Assembly (NCBI GenBank): GCA_016292335.1
Contig: JAECRX010000108.1
Span: forward strand, 1 to 11,492
Direction of reading: 5' to 3'
Source of the DNA: Candidatus Sifarchaeum subterraneum
Lineage (GTDB): Archaea > Asgardarchaeota > Sifarchaeia > Sifarchaeales > Sifarchaeaceae
DNA: 11,492 nt
Shown: positions 1-6,507 of the stretch, one piece after another
How the letters are laid out: every line of letters starts with the position of its first letter
Position numbering within the stretch: position 1 is the stretch's first letter
Position numbers and translations under genes: made by a program
Notes under the pieces: model-generated
What the model was told of the DNA's origin: nothing
The model's database searches: none
The model's input: the letters and a program-made list of their open reading frames with translations, nothing else

Positions 1-1
1 T

Positions 2-145
2 ACTGAGACTACGCAAGGCCTAGTAATCTTCCGTAAGCCACGAGGCGAAGCATCGCCCTCGGTGACGAGGCGAGAACACAGAGGAAAGCTGGAAGCCCTT
101 CACTTCAGGGAGGGGAGGAAGTCACATAGAATATCATTTTTTTGA
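2..145 (+). CDS. tnpB: 3' end of an IS605-family TnpB gene (truncated by window edge)
   Basis: Only the last 47 codons and a TGA stop are inside the window, so the RuvC catalytic core and zinc finger of TnpB cannot be seen. The readable tail contains RKPRGEASPSV and later KLEALHFREG, the basic low-complexity type of C-terminal tail found in archaeal TnpB proteins, where the last codons overlap the element's right end. The identification rests mainly on the overlapping hairpin and GGGGAGGAAGTCAC signature at 95-125, which is the usual right-end/omega-RNA sequence of IS605-type elements. TnpB is an RNA-guided endonuclease that helps keep the transposon in the genome. It is not possible to say from here whether the gene upstream is intact or whether a tnpA accompanies it. 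Confidence 0.6.
   Translation, partial: TETTQGLVIFRKPRGEASPSVTRREHRGKLEALHFREGRKSHRISFF
41..125 (+). ncRNA. 3' part of omega-RNA / right end of IS605-type element
   Basis: Two structured segments overlap the tnpB tail. CCTCG-GTGA-CGAGG (57-70) is a perfect five-pair stem with a GNRA tetraloop. It competes with a longer stem pairing 41-48 with 53-61 with one bulged base, so the RNA could switch or form a pseudoknot. The last stem, CCCTTCAC-TTCA-GGGAGGGG (96-115), pairs with one mismatch and one G-U, and is followed by AGGAAGTCAC. In this family the scaffold RNA ends at the right end of the transposon and the next roughly 16-20 nt act as guide. By that rule the native guide begins near 126 (ATAGAATATC). 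The exact end is inferred, not shown. Confidence 0.55.
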
Positions 146-302
146 TGAAATATACTCGATCTTGGCTCGATAATTATCCTTGTATCTTTATCTACCAAGA
201 GTGCCATTTAAAAACACACGTTGCAGTTGAAATTAGCGATAATTAGAGTTTTAGAAGGTGATACTGGTTGATGAATCCGAGGATTTTTCTTAACTGGTTT
301 AT
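146..302. other. Intergenic region beyond the transposon right end
   Basis: No ORF, tRNA or strong repeat is visible here. The stretch directly after the omega-RNA end would be the original target flank of the element. No T-run longer than five lies just beyond the stop of the minus-strand DUF364 gene, so no clear terminator can be given for it. Confidence 0.4.
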
Positions 303-1142
303 TTAGAATTTCATAAGACCGATTTTCCTAATTCCCGTGTCTTTACCGAAGGCCAGCGCCAGGTGTTTTCGTTTCTTCTTAAAAGTCGCCCAGTCATCCA
401 TCATATTCTCAGCGACTAAGGCTTGGATGAACCTCCCATCTACTATTGACCCACCGACGAATTGGACCCCCCTATTCCAGAAAGGCTCAGGCGGGAGTGT
501 CACAGATGGGCCGATCAATGCCTTGAGCCTCGCTCTTGGGGTCTTCTCAATGAGTTCTTCGGTGCTGTGGTATATCAAGGAACTCCCGGTCGCGATCAGC
601 ACGTCCACTTCGGCAAGATCATCGGCAGAATCTACCAACTCCACTCCATTGGGGACAGGATACTTGCCTGGTTCGCGAGCGTGCATGTCCAGTAATATCA
701 TCCGAGAGCACAATGGATTAAGCTTTGCAAATAGTGAATACATATTCCCAACCACACCGACTACATCTTCGGGTTTAAAATGGTCTTTCCATAGCTCGAT
801 TACTTCAGCATCTTCAACAATTTCGTATTTATCTGAATTTTTCAGCATCCCTGTAGTCAAGGCATTCATTACAGCGATTCCATAACATACTTCCATCCCT
901 TGACCTTCGTATCCCCTTTTTGCCAAGGCGTAAACATCGGGTAGGTCTTTATCGGTTTTTTTGAAAAAAATCGGAAATTCATGGGTCCAATCTCGATCGA
1001 CAAAAGCAATACCTGCACTCATATTGGTCAGTTGGGCTCCTATAAAGCCGTATCCTCTTACAATACTCTTCAGTTTAGGCGGGTTATCGCCGTAAAAACT
1101 GGTAAGAATTTCATAAGATTCTTGTAATATTTCACTAACCAT
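303..1142 (-). CDS. DUF4213/DUF364 (putative heavy-metal chelation) domain protein
   Basis: A 279-residue soluble protein with two recognisable parts. The N-terminal part (about residues 3-95) has the GYGFIGAQLTN and HEFPIFF segments of the DUF4213 type. The C-terminal part (about 110-250) is a Rossmann-like DUF364 domain with VVGVVGNMYSLF, LLDMHAREPG, DVLIATGSSLIY and LIGPSVTLPPEPFW. The family is annotated as putative heavy-metal chelation, often near metal or corrinoid uptake genes, but its reaction is not established and no transporter lies beside it here. The length is normal and the frame intact. I chose the ATG at 1142 over an in-frame GTG at 1151 because a TATA-like box is centred about 28 nt before it and no Shine-Dalgarno site is visible, which fits a leaderless message. 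Its G+C is higher than that of the operon to the right. Confidence 0.85.
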   Translation of the reverse strand: MVSEILQESYEILTSFYGDNPPKLKSIVRGYGFIGAQLTNMSAGIAFVDRDWTHEFPIFFKKTDKDLPDVYALAKRGYEGQGMEVCYGIAVMNALTTGMLKNSDKYEIVEDAEVIELWKDHFKPEDVVGVVGNMYSLFAKLNPLCSRMILLDMHAREPGKYPVPNGVELVDSADDLAEVDVLIATGSSLIYHSTEELIEKTPRARLKALIGPSVTLPPEPFWNRGVQFVGGSIVDGRFIQALVAENMMDDWATFKKKRKHLALAFGKDTGIRKIGLMKF

Positions 1143-1166
1143 TGCACACACACTGCCTACATGTAA

Positions 1167-1174
1167 AATTATAT
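1167..1174 (-). promoter_or_regulatory. TATA-like box for the DUF364 gene
   Basis: On the minus strand this reads ATATAATT, centred about 28 nt upstream of the ATG at 1142. That is the distance expected if transcription starts at or very near the start codon. No convincing BRE is visible in front of it. Confidence 0.4.
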
Positions 1175-1484
1175 GGAATTCGTCTTCCTTGGAATTTCAT
1201 AAAAAATCAGCGATTTTGTCCACAACTTTTTTCCCTTTTTATGACGACTAAAAATAGATATTGGGTTGCAGACCTCTTTTTTTTGTGGGGAAAAAATGTT
1301 AGCCGCCCAAAATCTACCGAGAAAAATCGGATTCAGTCTTAATAAATATTCCGCTGGCATATGTAATATCGATGAAATCAGTGATTAAATATTCTATTTA
1401 CCCGATAAGAGTTTCAATTTTCACTAATTTTACATTGAATAGTTTAGATAATTTGGATTTTTTTTAATGCTATCCACGAAAAAT

Positions 1485-1625
1485 ATGGCACGTTTTTGTC
1501 ACTATTAATAGGGCAAATATTATCTTCCGAGGTAAACACAATCAACGTCAGCAAAAATGCTTTGATTGTGGCTCATGAGATCAAATTTTCTGCAAACTCA
1601 GGAAACCAAGTAGTAAAATAAGGTA
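1485..1625 (+). pseudogene. Possible relic of a zinc-ribbon transposase N-terminus (IS1/IS6-like)
   Basis: In one plus-strand frame bases 1516-1575 read NIIFRGKHNQRQQKCFDCGS, then a stop at 1576 and DQIF. This resembles the zinc-ribbon start of IS1- or IS6-type transposases, in which a first CxxC pair is followed by a 'xIVxxGxxxxxxQRYxCxxCGxxF' pattern. A candidate for the first cysteine group, MARFCHY, lies just upstream (1485-1505) but in another frame and followed by stops. There is no DDE catalytic part, no long ORF and no visible terminal inverted repeat. If real, it is a short, frameshifted remnant. The match is short and could be chance. Confidence 0.3.
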
Positions 1626-1700
1626 TTTGTAAAGAAACCAATCTCCATATTTACAGTGTTAAATGTGCGGAATATGGATTGTTGTAATGGATTTTCTAAT

Positions 1701-1737
1701 ATTTAAATATAACTTTCAATATAATTACCATTTAAAT
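1701..1737 (+). promoter_or_regulatory. Candidate TATA boxes for the alpha/beta hydrolase gene
   Basis: Two TATA-like sequences lie in front of the hydrolase: ATTTAAATAT at 1701-1710 and TTTAAAT at 1731-1737. The second would place the transcript start near 1757-1762, leaving a leader of about 20-25 nt that contains the ribosome-binding site at 1767-1775. In a region this AT-rich either match may be coincidental. Confidence 0.35.
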
Positions 1738-1766
1738 CAAAAAAAATACTCTAAAACTGAAAAAGC

Positions 1767-1775
1767 GAGAAGTGA
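1767..1775 (+). promoter_or_regulatory. Ribosome-binding site of the hydrolase gene
   Basis: GAGAAGTGA is a near match to the archaeal Shine-Dalgarno consensus GGAGGTGA and sits 7 nt before the ATG at 1783. It supports that start. Confidence 0.5.
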
Positions 1776-1782
1776 ACTATAA

Positions 1783-2580
1783 ATGCCAACAATGAAGATT
1801 GACGATCTTGAGATGTACTACGAGATTCACGGGGAAGAAAACGAGATTCCTCTGGTTTTGATTCATGGTCTGGGTCTTGATGTTTTGGGTTGGGTTTTTC
1901 AGATACCCGAATTATCCAAGAAATACCGAGTGATCGCCTTTGACAACAGAGATGTAGGGAGAACCTCTAAAACAGATACCAGCTACACTATTGACACCTT
2001 TGCCGAGGACACCTACCATCTTTTGAGCAAGTTGGGAGTGGAGAAAGCCCACTTTCTCGGTTTTAGCATGGGTGGTCTTATCGCACAGACCTTTGCTTTA
2101 AAGCACCCTGAAATGGTGAGGAGCCTGATTCTCTGCGACACAGCTCCACGCGGACCTAGGGGGTTAAGTTGGTTAACCGTTTGGAAGGAGTTAGTTAAAA
2201 CTATCTCCCGAGAATCATTCATAAAGAATTTGTATGTGTGGGTATTTACCCCTGAAACCCTCGAAAATGAGGATTTCGTAAAAACGGCACTAGAAAACCG
2301 TCTAAACCATCCCTACCCGCAACCGCCAGAGGCATATATCCGCCAGTGTGAAGCAATAGAAAAATTAGACGTGACAGAGCGACTAAAAGAAATTAATACT
2401 CCCACACTCGTCCTGGTGGGAGATAGGGATTTTCTTACACCTGTCCGGTACTCGGAGTACTTAGCTTCATTAATTCCAAATGCGGAGATGAAAGTACTCC
2501 GGGGATGTGGACACGTTTCCCTCTTTGAAAAACCGGAGGAGTTCAACAAAACAGTTCTTGAATTTCTCGAAAAACACTAA
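1783..2580 (+). CDS. Alpha/beta-hydrolase fold protein (PcaD-like)
   Basis: A 265-residue cytoplasmic protein of the alpha/beta-hydrolase superfamily, of normal length and with an intact frame. The strand-3 HG motif of the oxyanion hole is at 28-29 (IHGLG). The nucleophile elbow GFSMGG at 93-98 gives Ser95. The catalytic acid is probably Asp216 in GDRDFLTP, and the histidine is His244 in GCGHVSLFEKPEEF. All three catalytic residues are present. FDNRDVGRTSK and MVRSLILCDTAPRG are typical of the 3-oxoadipate enol-lactonase-like and related esterase/epoxide-hydrolase groups, but the substrate cannot be told from sequence and no pathway gene is next to it. The ATG at 1783 has a Shine-Dalgarno site 7 nt upstream. 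Like the DUF364 gene it is richer in G+C than the minus-strand operon it converges with. Confidence 0.9.
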   Translation: MPTMKIDDLEMYYEIHGEENEIPLVLIHGLGLDVLGWVFQIPELSKKYRVIAFDNRDVGRTSKTDTSYTIDTFAEDTYHLLSKLGVEKAHFLGFSMGGLIAQTFALKHPEMVRSLILCDTAPRGPRGLSWLTVWKELVKTISRESFIKNLYVWVFTPETLENEDFVKTALENRLNHPYPQPPEAYIRQCEAIEKLDVTERLKEINTPTLVLVGDRDFLTPVRYSEYLASLIPNAEMKVLRGCGHVSLFEKPEEFNKTVLEFLEKH

Positions 2581-2697
2581 CCATATCTCCACGGGAGAAA
2601 TTCCCCCAGACTGAACAGACCTACAATCCCCTAATATCGTCTTCTGAGATATAAATTTCCCCTTGAATCCATGGTCAGGGTCTCTACACTCCTCTCC

Positions 2698-2712
2698 CCT
2701 CTTTTTTTCTTC
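2698..2712 (+). terminator. T-rich terminator after the hydrolase gene
   Basis: CCTCTTTTTTTCTTC, with a run of seven T, lies about 120 nt after the hydrolase stop and just before the convergent helicase gene. Archaeal transcription often ends at such T-tracts. A five-pair hairpin, TCTCC-ACG-GGAGA (2586-2598), occurs just after the stop but is not followed by T residues. Confidence 0.45.
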
Positions 2713-2721
2713 TAAATAAAA
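2711..2721 (-). terminator. Weak T-rich end after the helicase gene
   Basis: On the minus strand the helicase TGA is followed directly by TTTTATTTAGA, a short T-rich stretch that could act as an archaeal U-rich terminator for the operon. It faces the plus-strand T-tract of the hydrolase gene. Confidence 0.3.
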
Positions 2722-4722
2722 TCAAAAATTTTTACTGAAAAAATCATCCATCATTTCAAGAAAATGTTTGCTGGATCTCCATGTATTGAATACTACCAAA
2801 TTTTTACTCATCCACTTTGGAAAGAATCTATTATACTTAGGAAGACCATATCTCCAATCAAGAAATATTATCACTCCTATTTCTTCGAAGGACCTTATAG
2901 GTCTTCCTGCTGCCTGAATGGCTTTTCTGATAGCTGGTAAATTGTATCCGTAAACTTCCCCTTTTCTATCTCCAAATTTTTTATCCATATATTCGATTTG
3001 TCTTTCAAGCTTATTAGTTCTCTCAGAAAAAGGAACACCTATTATTGCAGCTGTGAGCATCTCATTTCCAGGATAATCAACCCCCTCACTGTTCCTTCCG
3101 CCCATTACACCCAAAAGCACACCCTTTCCTATTTTAGAGTAGTTTTTGAATTCTCTAACCATTCTTATACTCTCTTTGGATGCCATATTTCTGTTTTCAG
3201 TAAAGACTTTTACACTATCAAGTTTTTCGAGTTTTTCTTTTAATCCTTGCTTTAATAAATCTTCTAAGACTCGGTATGAAGCACAAAAAACTCCTGTATT
3301 TTTCGGGGTATGATCAACTATTTCCACTATTTTTTCGATATATTTTGTAACTTGCTTTTCAGACCATGTTTGAAATTTTGTTGTAACCCCTCGCAAAAGA
3401 ATAGTCAAAATGTGCTGTTTCTTGTAAGGCGAGGAAAATTCCCTTAGTATTATTCTATCTTCATAATTCAATGATTCTTTTTTGGCGGGTATACCACAAA
3501 GATCAACCAGCCAATTAGCTGGACGTAGGGTTCCACTCATACAGACAGATCCAGCAACGGTTTCAAAAATTTCTTTTGTAATAATTTCAGGATCTAGCGA
3601 TAAAAGTTCTATATGGAAGTTATCATCGTTTATTTTAGTGAATATGTGTGCATATTCTTTCTTTCCGAGGGTTTCAATCCATTTTTCCAGAAACCTTCCA
3701 ATTTTGAAAATATATGAACGGGCATTTTTACCCAATTTAACCATTTCATTTTTAATCAATGTTCCAAAATTAATCATAATTTCGATTTTGCGGGTAATTT
3801 CTTCTAAACTATCGTCTATATCGAAATTTTTAGCTAAAAAATCGATTTCGTGATCTTGTCCAACTCGTAATCTTTCTGAAATAGCTTTCCCTTCGGATAA
3901 GAGATGTTTTAGTATCATTTTAATGGATTTAATTCCAGTTGAAATATTCTTTCTTTGGAAATCAGTTATTACTGTTTGATCATTTTGTTTGTTTATCATA
4001 TATTGGAAATCATTTAATTCGAATAAGGCATTATGCAGTGTAATTCTACTGATATAGTCCGAGTTTATATCCACAGCAATGGCTGGTAAATTATGAACTT
4101 CATCCAAAACCAAAAAACAGTCTTCCAATGCAAAATATCTTTCTAACCAAAATCTTCGTATAACAGGATTGAATAGATACAAGTAATGACAAGTAATTAA
4201 ATCAACATATGGTAACAGTCGCTTCTGTAATTCATAAGGACAGATATTAAGACTCTTTCCTATTTTGTAGATTTCATCGAAATGAATTGTTGTTCCAATA
4301 AGTTCATCAATAAAATCGTCAATTCGTTCATTTTTGTTTTTAAAATAGTAAGGGCATCTTTTCTTCAGTATTTTGCAAGTTTCATTAATTACAGTATAAT
4401 CGGGATCTTTTATTCTTTTATTAATGCACATTCGCTTTCTACTGATAAAAGGAATTCCAAAAACATCCATTTCTTCTCTAATTTTGTCAAGTTCGTTCAA
4501 AACAACGTTCATTTGTGAATGTGCTCTGACACAATAAATCACATTTAATCCCTTTTCTTTAACTTCTGGAAGGATACCCGCTAACACCGCTGCAGTTTTC
4601 CCCACCCCGGTAGCACATTCGAAGATAAAATGTTTTGATTCGCGAACAGCTCTTCTAGAAAGTTGGATTATTTCCTTTTGGGAAGGCCTAAATTTAGGAT
4701 AGGGAAAAAAATCATATGACAA
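2722..4722 (-). CDS. XPD/Rad3/DinG-type superfamily 2 helicase with 4Fe-4S domain
   Basis: A 666-residue 5'-3' DNA helicase of the XPD family. Helicase domain 1 begins with CATGVGKTAA (Walker A, Lys42) and VRAHSQ (motif Ia), and ends with DEVH at 207-210 (motif II). Between them lie four cysteines in the iron-sulfur positions: Cys99 (KRMC), Cys116, Cys123 (RCPYY) and Cys161 (ICPYE). A helical arch-like insert follows (about 230-385). Domain 2 has SGTL (396-399), GRNSEGVDYPG (542-552) and QAAGRPIRS (603-611, motif VI). All ATPase motifs are present, so it should be active. The start is TTG, supported by GGTGA six nt upstream; no in-frame ATG is close. Archaeal XPD is linked to repair and resolution of DNA structures. 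It lies 57 nt after radA on the same strand. Whether it is the housekeeping XPD or a paralogue cannot be told. Confidence 0.9.
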   Translation of the reverse strand: MSYDFFPYPKFRPSQKEIIQLSRRAVRESKHFIFECATGVGKTAAVLAGILPEVKEKGLNVIYCVRAHSQMNVVLNELDKIREEMDVFGIPFISRKRMCINKRIKDPDYTVINETCKILKKRCPYYFKNKNERIDDFIDELIGTTIHFDEIYKIGKSLNICPYELQKRLLPYVDLITCHYLYLFNPVIRRFWLERYFALEDCFLVLDEVHNLPAIAVDINSDYISRITLHNALFELNDFQYMINKQNDQTVITDFQRKNISTGIKSIKMILKHLLSEGKAISERLRVGQDHEIDFLAKNFDIDDSLEEITRKIEIMINFGTLIKNEMVKLGKNARSYIFKIGRFLEKWIETLGKKEYAHIFTKINDDNFHIELLSLDPEIITKEIFETVAGSVCMSGTLRPANWLVDLCGIPAKKESLNYEDRIILREFSSPYKKQHILTILLRGVTTKFQTWSEKQVTKYIEKIVEIVDHTPKNTGVFCASYRVLEDLLKQGLKEKLEKLDSVKVFTENRNMASKESIRMVREFKNYSKIGKGVLLGVMGGRNSEGVDYPGNEMLTAAIIGVPFSERTNKLERQIEYMDKKFGDRKGEVYGYNLPAIRKAIQAAGRPIRSFEEIGVIIFLDWRYGLPKYNRFFPKWMSKNLVVFNTWRSSKHFLEMMDDFFSKNF

Positions 4723-4728
4723 ACAATT

Positions 4729-4733
4729 TCACC
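4729..4733 (-). promoter_or_regulatory. Ribosome-binding site that fixes the TTG start of the helicase
   Basis: GGTGA on the minus strand, 6 nt before the TTG at 4722. It is the same arrangement as in radA and the first gene of the cluster. Confidence 0.6.
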
Positions 4734-4779
4734 GTTCTTTTTGAAAAACGATGTATGACGAAGAAAAAAGTAGAAAGAA

Positions 4780-5721
4780 TCAATCTGTTATTCCTGTTTC
4801 ATCAATAGAAAATATTAAATCTCTTTCTGGCAGGTAAGGTGAATCCACTAATCTTGCTATCCTCTTACTTCCATTTCCTTTTCTCAAAAATACTCTAGTA
4901 GTGCATCCATGAGCTACAATGTTTCCTCCAACATGTTTAATTACTTTTTTGTCCATTAAACCAGTCGGCTTTTCTAAAATTTGATTTGTAACAACCACAG
5001 CCACGTTAAATTTTCTAGCAAGGCGTTGTAATCCAGCTATATGTCTATTCAGTTTCTGTTGTCTTTGTACTATCTTTCGCAATTCGCTGTATTCTTGTCG
5101 GAAATAGTTTGTAAGGCTATCTAAAACGATTAATCGAATGTTTTTTTCTTGGATGATGTTGTTTGATATTTTCTCAATGATTAGTATTTGATGGTCACTA
5201 TCTCTGGGTCTTACAAACAGGATATTTTCGAGAACTTTTTCAGGTGAGATAATTTTTTTATATCTAGTAACCATTTGTTTGATTCGATCTGGTCGAAATG
5301 TGTTTTCAGTGTCTATAACTAATGCAATTGCCTCCAATCCTTTGTTTGGAGGCAATTGTACATTAACACATAGTTGATGTGCAATTTGTGTTTTACCTGT
5401 CGCAAATCCTCCGTAAAATTCTGTGATTCCCTTTGTTTCTATTCCCCCACCCAGTAATTCATCAAGTGAATTGCTTCCAGTGGTTATTCTTTCTATTTCT
5501 ATCTCCTCCATGTACTTTTTGCATGTAACAATTTCGAAGTCAATTGATCTTTTAGCTGATTCGATCAAAAGAATAATGTCTTCAAGATCTAAATAAGGAT
5601 CCAAAATGTCTATCAAATCTACATAATCTGCAAGAGCTAGTTTCTCTACGCTGTCATATCCTGCTTGATTTAATTCATCAATTATCCTTGGGTTGAGTTC
5701 TTTTATTTGTGACAGATTCAA
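4780..5721 (-). CDS. radA: RadA recombinase (archaeal RecA/Rad51 family)
   Basis: A 313-residue strand-exchange recombinase. An N-terminal helix-hairpin-helix domain (about 1-58) is followed by the RecA core with TTGSNSLDELLGGG (80-93), Walker A GGFATGKTQ (104-112), DTENTFRPDRI (137-147), Walker B LIVLD (197-201), and QQKLNRHIAGLQRLA leading to VVVTNQ (242-247). GGNIVAH, TTRVFLRKGNGSKRIARL and the C-terminal SIDETGI match canonical RadA. Two details are unusual: the P-loop is GGFATGKT rather than the GEFGSGKT common in archaeal RadA, and the linker polymerisation motif FxxA appears as FEIV (62-65). Length is close to the norm. The start is TTG with AAGGTGG six nt upstream. It could be the main recombinase or a divergent second copy. 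RadA forms filaments on single-stranded DNA for homologous recombination. Confidence 0.9.
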   Translation of the reverse strand: MNLSQIKELNPRIIDELNQAGYDSVEKLALADYVDLIDILDPYLDLEDIILLIESAKRSIDFEIVTCKKYMEEIEIERITTGSNSLDELLGGGIETKGITEFYGGFATGKTQIAHQLCVNVQLPPNKGLEAIALVIDTENTFRPDRIKQMVTRYKKIISPEKVLENILFVRPRDSDHQILIIEKISNNIIQEKNIRLIVLDSLTNYFRQEYSELRKIVQRQQKLNRHIAGLQRLARKFNVAVVVTNQILEKPTGLMDKKVIKHVGGNIVAHGCTTRVFLRKGNGSKRIARLVDSPYLPERDLIFSIDETGITD

Positions 5722-5727
5722 ATCAAT

Positions 5728-5734
5728 CCACCTT
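5728..5734 (-). promoter_or_regulatory. Ribosome-binding site that fixes the TTG start of radA
   Basis: AAGGTGG on the minus strand, 6 nt before the TTG at 5721. It overlaps the TAA stop of the doubtful 92-codon ORF upstream, which would couple the two if that ORF is translated. Confidence 0.65.
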
Positions 5735-6011
5735 ACCTGATGGAGTGAAATAAAAAGAAAATAAAGAAAATGAAGAAATATAATTCTATTTCAAACATTA
5801 GAAAGAATTGAACACCAAAATATACATTTCCAAAGAATTCCTTGTCCCATATATGAGGGACCATTTTGTAATAAAAAGATGTGAAAAAATATATCCCTAT
5901 TACTTTTTGATTTAAGGAATTTAGAAGACCTATACCTCTATTTTTTATTACTTTTTCCAAAATAACATTTCCTACTAATTTTAAAATAAATTTTCGTGTG
6001 TTTTCTTCCAT
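5733..6011 (-). CDS. Doubtful small membrane protein, 92 residues
   Basis: An open frame fills the gap between the nuclease and radA. The predicted protein has a charged start (MEENTRKF) and a hydrophobic, very Phe/Ile/Tyr-rich second half that could form one or two membrane helices. I recognise no family. Support is weak: there is no Shine-Dalgarno site before the ATG at 6011, unlike all its neighbours, and very AT-rich DNA readily produces Phe/Ile/Leu-rich frames by chance. In its favour, it spans nearly the whole intergenic gap, sits on the operon strand, and ends inside the radA ribosome-binding site. If it is not a gene, this is a 334-nt spacer that may hold a separate radA promoter. Confidence 0.3.
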   Translation of the reverse strand: MEENTRKFILKLVGNVILEKVIKNRGIGLLNSLNQKVIGIYFFTSFYYKMVPHIWDKEFFGNVYFGVQFFLMFEIELYFFIFFIFFLFHSIR

Positions 6012-6055
6012 TTCATTTAAATAAAAATCTACTTTTTATTGTATACATGGTTTTA

Positions 6056-6505
6056 TCAATTCTTTCTTAGTTTTTTTAATCTATTGTTTATTATTTTCTT
6101 TATTTCAATTAGAACGTAGTTATTGACCTTTTTAAATCTCGGACGGACGAGTTCCTCTATTTTGTCTTCATGAACTCTCAAAACACCTAATCCCTCTAAA
6201 ATAGCCCAATCGATCTGATGGGCAACATTTCGTTTGATCCAACCGTTTTTTTCTGAACCGAAAGGATAAGCAAGATATGTGTAATTAGAAAAGGGTAGAT
6301 AATCTAGGGCATGTTCTACATATGGTATGTTTTCTGCCTCTATCATAATTACACACCCGTCCTGATAAACTAATAAATCGGGCCTCAGTATATCTTTATT
6401 TCCGAGGTCAATTACTCTTCCCGTAATTTGGAATTCAGCAAAAGTGTAAAAGCCCTTTGATGAAAAATAAGCAACCAAAATTTCTACGACTTTTCTTTCA
6501 TCCAA
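6056..6505 (-). CDS. PD-(D/E)XK-like nuclease with ExE variant motif
   Basis: A 149-residue soluble protein with the look of a restriction-endonuclease fold. An N-terminal helix (VVEILVAYFSSKG) leads to Glu24, then the core RPDLLVYQDG with Asp43, and the next strand MIEAEN with Glu56 and Glu58. The following segment, YTYLAYP, and GLGVLRVHEDKIEELVRPR are the usual late strands of this fold. The canonical third residue, the lysine of ExK, is replaced by Glu58, a variant seen in some active members of the superfamily, so activity is possible but unproven. The start is TTG at 6505 with a GGGGA site five nt upstream that overlaps the end of the HerA-like gene; the two genes are 2 nt apart. A nuclease paired with a HerA-like protein recalls archaeal HerA-NurA, but this is not NurA. 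Confidence 0.65.
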   Translation of the reverse strand: MDERKVVEILVAYFSSKGFYTFAEFQITGRVIDLGNKDILRPDLLVYQDGCVIMIEAENIPYVEHALDYLPFSNYTYLAYPFGSEKNGWIKRNVAHQIDWAILEGLGVLRVHEDKIEELVRPRFKKVNNYVLIEIKKIINNRLKKLRKN

Positions 6506-6507
6506 TA

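Larger units (their letters stand above)
1175..1782. other. AT-rich divergent intergenic region, about 600 nt
   Basis: This region separates the divergently transcribed DUF364 and hydrolase genes. Short open frames occur on both strands (about 1142-1342 and 1169-1360), but they overlap each other, lack ribosome-binding sites and have no recognisable protein features. A small inverted repeat AAAATC-AGC-GATTTT lies at 1203-1217 and a weaker CCGA/TCGG pair at 1317-1330. A possible transposase remnant is listed separately at 1485-1625, and promoter elements near 1700-1775. Confidence 0.45.

Noticed and set aside
337..885. Plus-strand open frame of 182 codons
   Set aside because: It is antisense to the well-supported DUF364 gene, has no ribosome-binding site, and its protein shows no recognisable pattern.
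1142..1360. Two overlapping short frames on opposite strands
   Set aside because: They lie over each other in AT-rich intergenic DNA, have no ribosome-binding sites, and show no domain features.
6056..6505. NurA nuclease
   Set aside because: NurA is longer and has a different, RNase H-like catalytic arrangement. The motifs here fit a PD-(D/E)XK core instead.
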